From Chloroflexota bacterium (lineage in GTDB: Bacteria > Chloroflexota > Dehalococcoidia > SM23-28-2 > JACOUE01), in NCBI GenBank assembly GCA_016178045.1, contig JACOUE010000065.1, positions 1 to 51,765 on the forward strand: a stretch of 51,765 nt of DNA. The letters are read 5' to 3'. Under the pieces are notes generated by a model. It was not told the origin of the DNA and ran no database searches. It saw only the letters and a program-made list of their open reading frames with translations. Positions 7,844 to 16,180 of this stretch are shown here, one piece after another. Position 1 is the first letter of the stretch; the number at the start of each line of letters is the position of its first letter. The translations under genes were made by a program, and so were the position numbers.

Positions 7844-8155
7844 ATGCGCTTCTTGATCGCCCTCGGCCTCGGCTTCGCCGTTGGTGTGCTGCTCGTACGG
7901 GTGTTCGCCCCCGAGCGGGCCGGTGAGGCGCGACGCCGCCTGGAATCACTCTGGGGCGAGGAAGAGGAAGCCGAAGAGGGCGCAGAAGAGGCGGCGACCC
8001 CGAGAGCCCGCCTGCGCCGGGCCGTCCGCGCCCTGCAGGAGCAGCTGCGCGAGGCGTGGCAGGAGGCGCAGGAGGCCGCCCGCGAGGCCGAAGGGGAGAT
8101 GCTGACCCAGTACGAGGAGTCGCGGCGGCGGGCCCCCGCCCGCAGCCGCCGGTAG
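7844..8155 (+). CDS. Small YtxH-like anchored coiled-coil protein
   Basis: A 103-residue protein with a short N-terminal hydrophobic anchor (MRFLIALGLGFAVGVLLVR), then a strongly charged Glu/Arg/Ala-rich region predicted to form a coiled coil. It is 2 bp downstream of the DUF948-like gene, preceded by GGAGGGAGG, and certainly in the same operon. YtxH-like gas-vesicle or general-stress proteins have this architecture; the match is by layout, not by specific motifs. Confidence 0.6.
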   Translation: MRFLIALGLGFAVGVLLVRVFAPERAGEARRRLESLWGEEEEAEEGAEEAATPRARLRRAVRALQEQLREAWQEAQEAAREAEGEMLTQYEESRRRAPARSRR

Positions 8156-8244
8156 GGCTTGGCGGCCTTCGCCTGCCTTTGGCCACTTGCTGCTCACCGA
8201 AGAGCGGGGAAGGCAGAGCGCGAAGTTTGAAGCTACGCTAAGTC

Positions 8245-8901
8245 CTACCTCTGCACCCTGACGACGAAATTCTCTATCTGGGCCGGTATCTTCTGACTTA
8301 ATTCAGGAACGTCCTTTTCTATGTAAACGTCTATACAAATCCCTCCACCGCATTCGCGAATTCCAATGGCGGTCGTGCCGCCGCCAGTTCTCCTCGTAAT
8401 CTCGTCTAAGATATTTGATAGGACTTCATAAGACGGCGAACTGTAAATGACTTCCGTTGCAACTTCGATTTCGCTTTTCACCCTCTCGAATGTCACGCTG
8501 TTGCTGCTGCCCTTCCTGTTTACTACCGTGATAGCGATGGTGCCTACCGGCAATCCGATCCCAATGGCAGGGCATGCTTGGTCCGCCTTCATTTGGGAAA
8601 ACGGGCATGCCCCTAGAAGTTCTGGCAGCTTAAAGCGCAATGTTCTTCCTTCCGGAGAAGCGACACCATTCAAATAGGCTGTGCTGCTTCCTTGAAAATT
8701 GATGCTGTGATGGGTGAAAGCAACATCGTTATTGTCAGGAGAAAAACCTGAACCACGGATAGTCACCCCCGTTCCGATAGTCCCGGACGACGGCCATATG
8801 CTTTCGATACGAACCGCAGTTGGAGAGGTCGGTTGGCAAGCAAACAAAACAATTCCAATAGCGGCTGAGACAAGCAGTCTGAGTAACACGAAAGGTTTCA
8901 T
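8245..8901 (-). CDS. Putative lipoprotein with IPT/TIG domain
   Basis: Starts at ATG 8901 (MKPFVLLRLLVSAAIGIVLFAC), a lipoprotein signal peptide with lipobox LFAC at about residues 19-22; an alternative ATG at 8925 would add eight residues. The segment VRIESIWPSSGTIGTGVTIRG, with a following SGF, is a classic IPT/TIG (Ig-like, transcription-factor-type) opening. The second half (from VKSEIEVATEVIYSSPS) has no recognised domain. Base composition is clearly lower in GC than its neighbours, suggesting acquisition by transfer. It lies just downstream of tRNA-Ser(GGA) on the same strand, a usual integration spot. Confidence 0.65.
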   Translation of the reverse strand: MKPFVLLRLLVSAAIGIVLFACQPTSPTAVRIESIWPSSGTIGTGVTIRGSGFSPDNNDVAFTHHSINFQGSSTAYLNGVASPEGRTLRFKLPELLGACPFSQMKADQACPAIGIGLPVGTIAITVVNRKGSSNSVTFERVKSEIEVATEVIYSSPSYEVLSNILDEITRRTGGGTTAIGIRECGGGICIDVYIEKDVPELSQKIPAQIENFVVRVQR

Positions 8902-8928
8902 GATGCCTTCGTTAGCATTGTTCATGGC

Positions 8929-9020
8929 TGGCGGAGGGGGTGGGATTCGAACCCACGGTACCCTGGTAGGGGTACACACGCTTTCCAGGCGTGCCCGTTC
9001 AACCGCTCCGGCACCCCTCC
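8929..9020 (-). tRNA. tRNA-Ser (anticodon GGA)
   Basis: On the minus strand the acceptor arms GGAGGGG and CCCCTCC pair, with discriminator G and an encoded CCA (8929-8931). The anticodon stem CACGC/GCGTG encloses CTGGAAA, giving anticodon GGA. A long variable arm and the T-loop TTCGAAT are present, as expected for a class II serine tRNA. Confidence 0.96.
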
Positions 9021-9021
9021 G

Positions 9022-9116
9022 CGGTCTGGAGGTAAGAGATGAGAGGTAGGAGGTAGGACGCCGCCCCCGGCCTCCGTCCTTCCTACGTCCCACTTCCTAC
9101 ATCCTGGTCTTAGTAC
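9022..9116. repeat. Imperfect inverted repeat between the two tRNA-Ser genes
   Basis: The purine-rich left half (GAGGTAGGAGGTAGGACG) faces a pyrimidine-rich right half (CGTCCTTCCTACGTCCCAC), able to form a long imperfect hairpin. It is the same type of GGAGGTAGGA-like repeat as at 9230-9297, and a one-armed copy lies near 23950-23983. Confidence 0.55.
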
Positions 9117-9207
9117 TGGCGGAGGGGGAGGGATTCGAACCCCCGGTGCGCACGAGGCGCACAGCGGTTTTCGAGACCGCCCCGTTCAACCACTCCGGCA
9201 CCCCTCC
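9117..9207 (-). tRNA. tRNA-Ser (anticodon CGA)
   Basis: Acceptor GGAGGGG/CCCCTCC, discriminator G and encoded CCA (9117-9119). Anticodon stem GCGGT/ACCGC with loop CTCGAAA gives CGA. Long variable arm and TTCGAAT T-loop are present. Its acceptor and D-arm are nearly identical to the neighbouring tRNA-Ser(GGA), so the pair looks like a tandem duplication with anticodon divergence. Confidence 0.96.
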
Positions 9208-9229
9208 GCGATGTGCGATCCACAAGTTA

Positions 9230-9297
9230 GGTGTTGGAGGATGGAGGTTGGACTCGCTTCGTCCAGCTTCCAACTTCCAACCTCCTACATCCTCACC
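9230..9297. repeat. Imperfect long hairpin repeat
   Basis: The left arm GTTGGAGGATGGAGGTTGG and right arm CCAACTTCCAACCTCC fold back around an ACTCGCTTCGTCC centre. It is placed directly upstream of tRNA-Ser(CGA). Confidence 0.55.
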
Positions 9298-9367
9298 GCC
9301 GCGCCGGCGCCCCTCCGCAAGCCTAATTCTAACATTCGGCTCGATGGCCTTAACAAACTGACCGCGG

Positions 9368-9658
9368 CTACTCCTTGTCGCCGGGACGGTCGCGGATGAT
9401 CGTCTCCACGCCGCGCATGCGGGCTACCAGGTAGACGTCCTCCTGCTGGAACGCGTCCTGGACCAGCTTGATGGCGAAGGCCCATATCTCGTTGATCTCC
9501 TCGGGGTCGTCCGTGGCCGCGTCGATCCAGAGGTAGGCGTCCTCGTGGTCGGCCCGGGCCGTGTCGAAGTCCAGCTCGAGCGACACGCCGGGGAACTCGC
9601 GCGACACCTCCGCGATGATGGCGCCGGCGACCCGCTCCGTCTCCTGGCGATCGGCCAT
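9368..9658 (-). CDS. Conserved-looking small protein of unknown function
   Basis: A 96-residue acidic protein (ADRQETERVAGAIIAEV..., DEPxEI-like centre, IWAFAIKLVQDAF). No recognised domain, signal peptide or membrane segment. It starts at ATG 9658, two bases after the stop of the DUF72 gene and on the same strand, so the two form an operon. Codon use is like its neighbours. Confidence 0.6.
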   Translation of the reverse strand: MADRQETERVAGAIIAEVSREFPGVSLELDFDTARADHEDAYLWIDAATDDPEEINEIWAFAIKLVQDAFQQEDVYLVARMRGVETIIRDRPGDKE

Positions 9659-9660
9659 GG

Positions 9661-10523
9661 CTACAGCAGCGGGGCTTGCTTCTCGCCGGCATGAGCACGT
9701 GCACCTCGCGGGCGCGCTCGGCCAGCCGCTGCAGCGGGGGCACCCACTCCGCCAGCTCCTCCTCCGAGTACAGGTAGTCGAACCGTTCGGCGGAGGTGAC
9801 GCCCCTCTTCTGCCACATCTCGGAGTTGCGGCCGTGGAAGCGCACGATGCTCAGCGGTGCCGTAGCCTCCGCTACGGGCGGCACGCTGGAGCGGAACCCC
9901 TGCGGCTCGTCCACGCAGACGAAGGGGAGCTCGTTGTCGGCCAGGAACTGGAGGGTGCGCTCGCGGTTGGGCCCCTCGGCGAGCCAGCGGTCGTTCCGGA
10001 ACTCCACGGCGATGGTGTACTGGGGCAGCCGCGACTTCGCCTCCAGGACGCACTCCTTGCTCTCGCGGTTGGGCAGGAACCAGGGCGGGAACTGGAAGAG
10101 GACCGCGCCCAGCTTGCCGGCGCTGTCGAGGGGCAACAGCGCCGAGGCGAAGCGGCGCCACAGCTCGTCGCGCAAGTCCCCGGAGAGGTCGCGGTAATAG
10201 AAGTTGGCCTTTTCGCGGACGGGCGGCGGCAACTCCTCCTGAAGGTCCTTGGGCAAAGAGCGGACGGCCGCTGGATGGTGGGTGAACAGGGCGTACGACT
10301 TTATGTTGAAGACGAACTGCTGGGGCGTGCGCTCCGTCCAGAGGGCGGCGTTGCGCTCGCTGGGCAGGCCGTAGTAGGTGCTGTCCACCTCCACGATAGG
10401 GAACTGCTCGGCGTAGTGGCGGAGGCGGTCCTCGGGCGTCCTGACGTCGCGGGGGTACCAGCCGCTATCGATGAGGGTCTTGTCGGTCCAGGAGCAGGTG
10501 CCGACCAGGATGCGCGCCGCCAT
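9661..10523 (-). pseudogene. DUF72 family protein with deleted C-terminal segment
   Basis: DUF72 (YecE-like) proteins are TIM-barrel proteins of unknown function. From ATG 10523 the sequence has the family features VGTCSWTDKTLIDSGWYP, FPIVEVDSTYYGLPS, VFNIKSYALFTHH, GAVLFQFPPWF, AVEFRN and SIVRFHGRN, and runs to AREVHVLM near 9695. The usual NN.....NA segment that should follow is absent, and the expected terminus (AGEKQAPLL, stop at 9661) is in a different frame. A deletion of 1 modulo 3, roughly 37-46 nt, would explain this. As written the frame reads on into the next gene. It may be a lesion or an assembly error. Confidence 0.75.
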
Positions 10524-10586
10524 CGTCCGTATTATCGCACGGCGCTTTTGTCCGCCACCGCTGCCAGCGGCAGGTGGCGCCACTAT

Positions 10587-10687
10587 GTCATTCTGAGCGA
10601 AGCGAAGAATCTGGGGTGGGGCTCTGGCTGCCCGGCGGCTGGTAGGGTTAGCGTATCAATCTCGGCCCGTGCCGCCCTCGCAATGAC
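10587..10687. repeat. MITE-like repeat, copy 1
   Basis: Begins GTCATTCTGAGCGAAGCGAA and ends CTCGCAATGAC, so the outer GTCATT/AATGAC ends are inverted. It is an imperfect relative of the element at 50258-50434, which also begins GTCATTCTGAG and contains GAAGAATCTGGG. It lies in the 228-bp gap between the DUF72 gene and corA; no gene is seen there. Confidence 0.6.
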
Positions 10688-10751
10688 CAGGCGCGGCGCT
10701 TTTGTCCTAGCCGGGCGGCGGCGCTACAATGCCGACGAAGGAGAGACGGAC

Positions 10752-11735
10752 TTGCTTACCGCCTTCTACCGCTCCGGCGACGGCAGCCTCACCCGCGCCG
10801 ACGACACCGCCTCCCTGCGCGCCGCCCTCGCCGACGAGAAGGGCCTGCTCTGGGCCGACATCCTCGTCACTGACCCCGAGGCGGACGCCGCCGTCCTGCG
10901 CGACCTCTTCCACTTCCACCCCCTGGCCATTGAGGACTGCGTCACACCGCGGATGGAACCGGCGAAGATCGACGACCACGGCGACTACCTCTTCGTCGTC
11001 GTCCAGGCGCTGACGGAGTTCCGCCCGGACGTCGAGATCGAGCCTGTGGAGGCGGACTTCTTCCTGGGCCCCAACTACGTCGTCTCCTGCCACATGCAGC
11101 CGTTGGCCCCCATCGACCATTTCCGCGAGCGCTGTGAGAAGGACGAGTTGATCCTGCGTCACGCGGCGGACTGGCTGCTGCACAGCCTGCTGGACACCCT
11201 CGTCGACGAGTACCTCCCCTTCGTGGATGCCATGGACGAAGGGCTGGACGTTCTGGAGGAGCAGGTGCTCCACCAGCCAGACAGGAGCGTCCTGCAAGGC
11301 ATCCTCCTGTTGAAGCGGAACACCCTCAGGCTGCGGCGCGCCGCCTTGCCCCAGCGGGACATCATGAACAAGCTGTCGCGGGGCGAGTTTCCCCGTCTCA
11401 TCCGGGGGGAAACCGCCATCTACTACCGAGACGTCTACGACCACCTGGTCCGCATCGAGTACCTGGTGGAGGCCCTGCGGGACTTGGCCGACGGCGCCCT
11501 CAATACCTACCTGTCGGCGGTGTCCAACCGGCTGAACGAGGTCATCAGGTGGCTGACGGTGGTGGCCACCCCCCTCCTGGTCATCACCTTTGTGGCCAGC
11601 ATCTACGGCATGAACTTCACCCCCGGCTTCTGGCCTCCCGCGGACGACCGCTGGAGTTTTGGGGCGGTGGTGGGCGCCATGGCCGTGATGGCCGCTGGGC
11701 TCCTGGGCTACTTCCGCTACCGCCGCTGGATCTGA
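10752..11735 (+). CDS. corA: CorA family magnesium/divalent cation transporter
   Basis: CorA forms a homopentameric channel for Mg2+ and related ions. The cytoplasmic funnel domain is at the N-terminus; the long helix region leads to two C-terminal membrane segments, with the selectivity motif GMN in ASIYGMNF at about residue 290 just after TM1, and a basic C-terminal tail YFRYRRW. Length is 327 residues. The TTG at 10752 was chosen because AAGGAGAG precedes it and family homology starts here (MLTAFYRSGDGSL). The frame stays open far upstream through the DUF72 antisense, which is not coding. Confidence 0.93.
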   Translation: MLTAFYRSGDGSLTRADDTASLRAALADEKGLLWADILVTDPEADAAVLRDLFHFHPLAIEDCVTPRMEPAKIDDHGDYLFVVVQALTEFRPDVEIEPVEADFFLGPNYVVSCHMQPLAPIDHFRERCEKDELILRHAADWLLHSLLDTLVDEYLPFVDAMDEGLDVLEEQVLHQPDRSVLQGILLLKRNTLRLRRAALPQRDIMNKLSRGEFPRLIRGETAIYYRDVYDHLVRIEYLVEALRDLADGALNTYLSAVSNRLNEVIRWLTVVATPLLVITFVASIYGMNFTPGFWPPADDRWSFGAVVGAMAVMAAGLLGYFRYRRWI

Positions 11736-11851
11736 GCGATCCCCACCGCATAAGGTGCCAGGAAGACGCCTCGTCGACGCTTTCAGGTTCCTCGCCACCC
11801 TAGCCAATGCTACCCTAGGAGGAGGAATTTTTCGCTGCAGGAGGTAGCGTC

Positions 11852-12406
11852 ATGTCACAGGTGCTCGGCAGGGAGTCGGCAGATACCCGCGCCTGGCAAG
11901 AAAGGGCCGCTCACATCGAAAAGGAGCTGCCGGAAAAGATCCGCCGCCGCGAACGCGTTAGCCGGAACGTCCATGCCCTGCACCGCCAACAGCTCACTTT
12001 CGGCCAGCGGGTGTCAGACAGGCTAGCTGAGACCGCGGGGAGCTGGAGCTTCATCTCTGGGTTCGCTCTTGTCCTCGGCACCTGGATCCTCGTGAACAGC
12101 GTCGCCTTGATCCACCACTGGGACAAGTACCCCTTCATCCTCCTCAACCTGATGCTGTCGATGCTCGCCGCCATCCAGGCCCCCGTCATCATGATGAGCC
12201 AGAACCGTCAGGAGGCCCGCGATCGCCTCCGCGGCGAGCATGACTATGAGGTCAACCTCAAAGCGGAGATGGAAATCCAGCAGCTACATCAGAAGGTGGA
12301 CGAACTGCGCGAGAAGCAGTGGAACGATCTCCTGGCCATCCAGAAGCAACAGATTGATCTCCTGAAGGCCCAACTGGCCCTGCTCCAGGGGCAGAAGGCG
12401 AGTTAA
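11852..12406 (+). CDS. DUF1003 membrane protein
   Basis: A 184-residue protein. After a charged N-terminal region come two membrane segments (SWSFISGFALVLGTWILVNS, and FILLNLMLSMLAAIQAPVIMM), then a conserved polar stretch SQNRQEARDRLRGEHDYEVNLKAE characteristic of DUF1003, and a C-terminal coiled coil. Function is unknown. CAGGAGGT precedes the ATG with good spacing. It follows corA in the same direction; the 116-bp gap holds no gene. Confidence 0.88.
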   Translation: MSQVLGRESADTRAWQERAAHIEKELPEKIRRRERVSRNVHALHRQQLTFGQRVSDRLAETAGSWSFISGFALVLGTWILVNSVALIHHWDKYPFILLNLMLSMLAAIQAPVIMMSQNRQEARDRLRGEHDYEVNLKAEMEIQQLHQKVDELREKQWNDLLAIQKQQIDLLKAQLALLQGQKAS

Positions 12407-12439
12407 GCCGGCTCCTCTCGCGCGCACTGACCGCTATGG

Positions 12440-13606
12440 TCAGACCCCTGTCGATACGCCGATGAGCCGGCCCAGCCCGAAGGTAAGCGCCGCCGCCGCC
12501 GCGCCCAGCGCCAGCTGCCGCAGCCCGCTGGCGAGAGCGCTCCGCCCCGTGAAGAGCGAAAGGGACGCCCCCACGGCGAACAGGGCCACAGCGCTGAGCC
12601 CGCCGCTGGCGATGACGAACGGCGCGCTGGCGCTGGCGCCGAAGAAGTACGGGATGACGGGCACCAGGGCCCCCACCGCGAACGCCAGGAACGACCCTAT
12701 GGATGCCCCCCAGGGCGACCCAAGCGCCGACGGGTCCAGGCCCAGCTCCTCCCGCACCAGCGTCTCCAGCGCCGCCTCTGGGTTCCCCATCAGGCGGGCG
12801 GCGATAGAGCGGGCCTCCTCCTCCGGCATGCCCTTCGCCTGGTAGATGAGGGTCAGCTCCTGCTCTTCCTCTTCCGGCGCGGCCTCCAGCTCGTCCTTCT
12901 CCAGCTGTATCTGGCGCTCGAACAGCTCCCGCTGGGCCCGCATGGAGGAGTACTCGCCGACGGCCATGGAGAACGCCCCCGCGAGCAGGCCGGCGATGCC
13001 GGCCAGCAGGACGACGTTCCCCTCCGCGCGGGCGCCGGCGAACCCCATCACCAGCGACGTGTTCGACACGAGGCCGTCGCTGACGCCGAAGATGCTGGCC
13101 CGCAGCGTTCCGCCGCCGCCCGTGCGGTGCCACGTTTCGCGGGCGGTGATTACAGCGGAAGGCGCCATCTCTCCCCGGCGCAGGCGGTCCAGGGTGCGGC
13201 CGTGCTCCCGCTCGTCCGGGGCGATGGCCCGGGCCGTGTGGTCCTGGGCCATGTAGGCGGCGTAGGCGCCCGCTTCCATCCCCCGCACGATGGATAGTAC
13301 GGAAGACACGCCGAATCGCCTGGCCAGGAACCCAACCACGCGTACGCGGAGGCTGGGGCCGTGCTCCCTGGGCTCGACGCCGGCGTCACGGAGCTTCTGG
13401 CGCCAGATGCCGGCGTGCCGCGCCTCTACGGAGGCCAGCCGCTCGAAGATGGCACGCCGCTCTGCGTCGGGCTCCGCCTCCGCCAGCATCCGGTAGATCG
13501 CGATGCCGTCGATCTCGTCGTCAAGGTTCGCCTGGTAGCGTCGTATCTTCTCGGTACCGGCGGCCCGCTTCTCCTCTCGCTCCGTCACCATGCGGTTCCC
13601 GCTCAC
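12440..13606 (-). CDS. Ferritin-like domain fused to VIT1/CCC1 iron-manganese transporter
   Basis: A 388-residue fusion. Residues about 15-135 are a ferritin-like four-helix domain with iron-ligand type motifs (LDDEIDGIAIYRMLAEAE, ASVEARHAGIW, DEREHGRTL). Residues about 165-388 are a VIT1/CCC1 domain with five membrane segments, including ASIFGVSDGLVSNTSLVMG, AGAFSMAVGEYSSM and the long polar cytoplasmic loop with E-rich metal-binding helices. The family moves Fe2+ or Mn2+ out of the cytosol. The GTG start overlaps the stop of the upstream PEP-swivel gene (GTGA), so the two are translationally coupled. Confidence 0.9.
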   Translation of the reverse strand: MSGNRMVTEREEKRAAGTEKIRRYQANLDDEIDGIAIYRMLAEAEPDAERRAIFERLASVEARHAGIWRQKLRDAGVEPREHGPSLRVRVVGFLARRFGVSSVLSIVRGMEAGAYAAYMAQDHTARAIAPDEREHGRTLDRLRRGEMAPSAVITARETWHRTGGGGTLRASIFGVSDGLVSNTSLVMGFAGARAEGNVVLLAGIAGLLAGAFSMAVGEYSSMRAQRELFERQIQLEKDELEAAPEEEEQELTLIYQAKGMPEEEARSIAARLMGNPEAALETLVREELGLDPSALGSPWGASIGSFLAFAVGALVPVIPYFFGASASAPFVIASGGLSAVALFAVGASLSLFTGRSALASGLRQLALGAAAAALTFGLGRLIGVSTGV

Positions 13607-15273
13607 CCTTCGATGCGCACGATCCCCTTGCCGCCGTCCACGGTCAGGCGCTGGCCGTCCCTGATGCGCTGAGTGCCGATGCGCGTCCCGACCACGCAGG
13701 GGATGCGGTACTCGCGGGCGACGATAGCGCAGTGGGAGAGGACGCCGCCCGAATCGGCGACGACGGCGCTGACGATCGAGAAGAGGGGCGTCCAGGCGGG
13801 CATGGTCATGTCGCAGACCAGAACGTCGCCCGGCTCCAGCTTGTCGCTCTCGTTCAGGGTGCGGACGACCTTGGCGGGGGCCGTCACGACTCCCCGGGAG
13901 GCGCCGTAACCCGATATGACTTTGGGGTCGCGGGAGGGCTCCAGCCCCAGGCCGAAGAACCGTTCCAGCATCTCCCCTCGGGGAATCTCCATAGGCGGCG
14001 CCATGCCCAGGAAGATGGGGGGGACCACGCCTCGCCAGCGCTCCCGCTCCGCCCGCCGCCGGGCGACGGTGTCACGCCAGCGACCGTCGGCCCTGACCGT
14101 GGCGTCCTGGATCTCCCGGGCGGTGAGGAAGAATACGTCATCCACATTCTGGATAGCTCCGGATTGAGCCAGACGGCGGCCCAGCTCAAGCAGGGGCAGC
14201 CGCATGAGGACGGTGTTCATCTGATCGATGTAGAAGTTGTGGTTCTCCTGGATGGGCAGGTACTGCTGGGCGATTGAGACGAGCATCTGGAGCTGGTTGT
14301 GCTGGGCCTGGTCGCCGGCTACGCTCTCCAGCATCACCTTCACCAGGATTTCCCGCTCCGCCGCCGCCCTCGCCTGCTCCTCACGGGGGTCGAGGGCCTC
14401 CTCTACGAGGTAGCCCTTCAGGTTGTGCAGGACCGGAGTGGGGTCCTCCCGCCAGCTGGGGTCCATGAACTCGAAGGCGTCGCTCCGCCAGCCGTACTCG
14501 TCCAGGTAGGCGTCCAGCTTCCTGCGGAACTCCTTCCCAGCGGCCGTACGCGCGAGCTCCGCCAGGAGCTTCTCCGCCGGCGTCTCGCGAATCACCTGCC
14601 CCACGGCGGGGACGGCCTTCGCCTCCTGGGCCAGGTCGTAGAGGGCCTGGCCAGCCTCGACGCTCTTGTTGGGGAAGCCCTGGAGCATGCGGTAGTGCTC
14701 GTTGTTCTCGGGCTGATTGAAGGCCTGTTCGTACAACTGCAGGAACTGCATCGCCGCCCCCATGACTGGGAAGACGGCGAGGAAGTGCAGCTCCCACTGT
14801 CGCTCCCGGATCGCCTTCGCCTCGTCCAGGAAGGCGGCCAGCTCCCGGAGGCTCGCGTCCCGGTAGGGGAACTCCCGCAGCCGCTGGTTGTGGCGCTGCA
14901 CCTCCGGCAGGTAGACCTCCTCCCACACCTTCAGGACCCCCGGCGCCCGCTGCATCATCTCCGCCTCCAGGCGCGCGTCCCGCTCCGCCGCCTCCTCCGG
15001 CGTGGCGGTCGCGGGGACGGAGCCGAAGTACCAGTAGTAGTTGAAGGAGCGGACCTTCATGGTCTGGATGGGCATGTACATCGTCTCGCAGGCCCTACCG
15101 AAGCCGGCCGGGAACGCGATCCCGTCGACGGAGACCGTCGCCGGGGTGACCGGGTGGGGGTGGTGCATCTGGTCCCAGAACCAGAGCAGCTGCTGCTCCT
15201 CAGGCCCGTCCCAGGACACCGGGAAGTCGTCCGGCACGGGGATGGGGCCGCTGCCGGGCGCAGGCATCACCAT
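13603..15273 (-). CDS. PEP-utilizing (phosphohistidine swivel) domain protein without ATP-grasp
   Basis: A 556-residue protein. The C-terminal 90 residues are a PEP-utilizing enzyme mobile domain with the swivelling histidine in DSGGVLSHCAIVAREYRIPCV, followed by VVGT and the DGQRLTVDGGKG turn. The first 450 residues, mostly helical, resemble the middle part of PEP synthase-like or phenylphosphate-synthase-like proteins. No ATP-grasp nucleotide domain is present, nor a PEP-binding barrel. It must therefore work with a separate kinase domain or have another role. ATG at 15273 precedes the coupled ferritin-VIT1 gene. Confidence 0.8.
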   Translation of the reverse strand: MVMPAPGSGPIPVPDDFPVSWDGPEEQQLLWFWDQMHHPHPVTPATVSVDGIAFPAGFGRACETMYMPIQTMKVRSFNYYWYFGSVPATATPEEAAERDARLEAEMMQRAPGVLKVWEEVYLPEVQRHNQRLREFPYRDASLRELAAFLDEAKAIRERQWELHFLAVFPVMGAAMQFLQLYEQAFNQPENNEHYRMLQGFPNKSVEAGQALYDLAQEAKAVPAVGQVIRETPAEKLLAELARTAAGKEFRRKLDAYLDEYGWRSDAFEFMDPSWREDPTPVLHNLKGYLVEEALDPREEQARAAAEREILVKVMLESVAGDQAQHNQLQMLVSIAQQYLPIQENHNFYIDQMNTVLMRLPLLELGRRLAQSGAIQNVDDVFFLTAREIQDATVRADGRWRDTVARRRAERERWRGVVPPIFLGMAPPMEIPRGEMLERFFGLGLEPSRDPKVISGYGASRGVVTAPAKVVRTLNESDKLEPGDVLVCDMTMPAWTPLFSIVSAVVADSGGVLSHCAIVAREYRIPCVVGTRIGTQRIRDGQRLTVDGGKGIVRIEG

Positions 15274-15384
15274 GGCAACCTCCTCCAGGGGCTTGCCCCC
15301 ATTTTATCCACGATCCGCTTCCGTCTCAACGCCTCTACTGGAAGGGGCGCACCTGCCGTGGCATAATCCCTTGCGGACTCAGCC

Positions 15385-16044
15385 ATGCGAAGGAGCCTCG
15401 ATCTACCGGACGCCCTCCGCCTGCTGGTCGGTGGGCCGGTGGCCCTGGTCACCACCCGCTGGCGCGATCAGACCAACGTCATGCCCGCCATCTGGGTGGC
15501 GCCCCTTTCGCGGACGCCGCCGCTGCTGGGCGTGGCCGTCAATCCTTCCCGCCACACCCACGACATGATCCGCTTCTCGGAGGAGTTCGCCCTCAACATC
15601 CCGGGGGCCGAGCTCATCAACCACACCCAGTACTTCGGCGTGGTCTCCGGCCGCGACGTCAGCAAGCTGGACCTCTCGAAGCTGCCCACGTTCAAGGCGA
15701 CGAAGGTGCAGGCGCCCCTCATCGAGGGCTGTCTCGCATACATCGAGTGCGGGCTGGAGGACGCCCTGCGCGTCGGCGACCACACTCTGTTCGTCGGCCG
15801 CGTCGTCGCCGTGCAGGCGGAGCGGGAGGCGTTCGAGGAGACGTGGCTGCTGGCCGACGAAGACCTGAAGCCGCTGCACTACCTGGGGATCGACCGCTAC
15901 GCCGTGCTGGGGACCGCGATGCAGGCGGAGCTGCGCACCACGGAAGAGGGCGCCGTGGAGCTGGGGGAGACGGCGGAGAAGCGGGAGCAGCGGGAGGAGG
16001 AGGAAGGGCGCCGCCGCGAGGAGGAGGAGCGGGAGGGAGGGTAG
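15385..16044 (+). CDS. Flavin reductase-like FMN-binding protein
   Basis: A 219-residue protein of the flavin reductase-like family (split-barrel FMN binding). PVALVTTRWRDQTNVMPAIWVAPLS, PPLLGVAVNPSRHTHDMI, EFALNIPGAELIN and DHTLFVGRVVAV match the domain order. Members use NAD(P)H to reduce free flavin for a partner monooxygenase, or bind FMN tightly; the partner is not visible here. The last 40 residues are an extremely charged Glu/Arg tail (REEEEGRRREEEE), outside the domain and possibly disordered. Confidence 0.85.
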   Translation: MRRSLDLPDALRLLVGGPVALVTTRWRDQTNVMPAIWVAPLSRTPPLLGVAVNPSRHTHDMIRFSEEFALNIPGAELINHTQYFGVVSGRDVSKLDLSKLPTFKATKVQAPLIEGCLAYIECGLEDALRVGDHTLFVGRVVAVQAEREAFEETWLLADEDLKPLHYLGIDRYAVLGTAMQAELRTTEEGAVELGETAEKREQREEEEGRRREEEEREGG

Positions 16045-16093
16045 CGCCGCGGCGGGAAGCGATGCGGAACCTTACAGAAATTTGTAAGCGAAA

Positions 16094-16122
16094 TTGACTT
16101 TTACGTTAAAGGTTACTATCAT
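16094..16122 (+). promoter_or_regulatory. Sigma-70 promoter with internal palindrome before an ACAD gene
   Basis: TTGACT (16094-16099), a 17-bp spacer and TATCAT (16117-16122) form a good promoter. Between them lies CTTTTACGTTAAAG (16098-16111), which is palindromic in 6 of 7 pairs. An operator between -35 and -10 is a typical site for a repressor. Its core resembles ACGT-centred operators known for MerR-type regulators of branched-chain acyl-CoA catabolism (LiuR), but that link is only suggestive. Confidence 0.55.
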
Positions 16123-16180
16123 GCCCTTGGCTGGCGGGCAGGCATCCTGACCGCCAGACCGGCACCGAAAGGAGACGGCG

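Noticed and set aside
9561-10751. N-terminal extension of corA by about 400 codons
   Set aside because: It overlaps the DUF72 gene in antisense and a MITE-like repeat; CorA homology and a ribosome-binding site begin at 10752.
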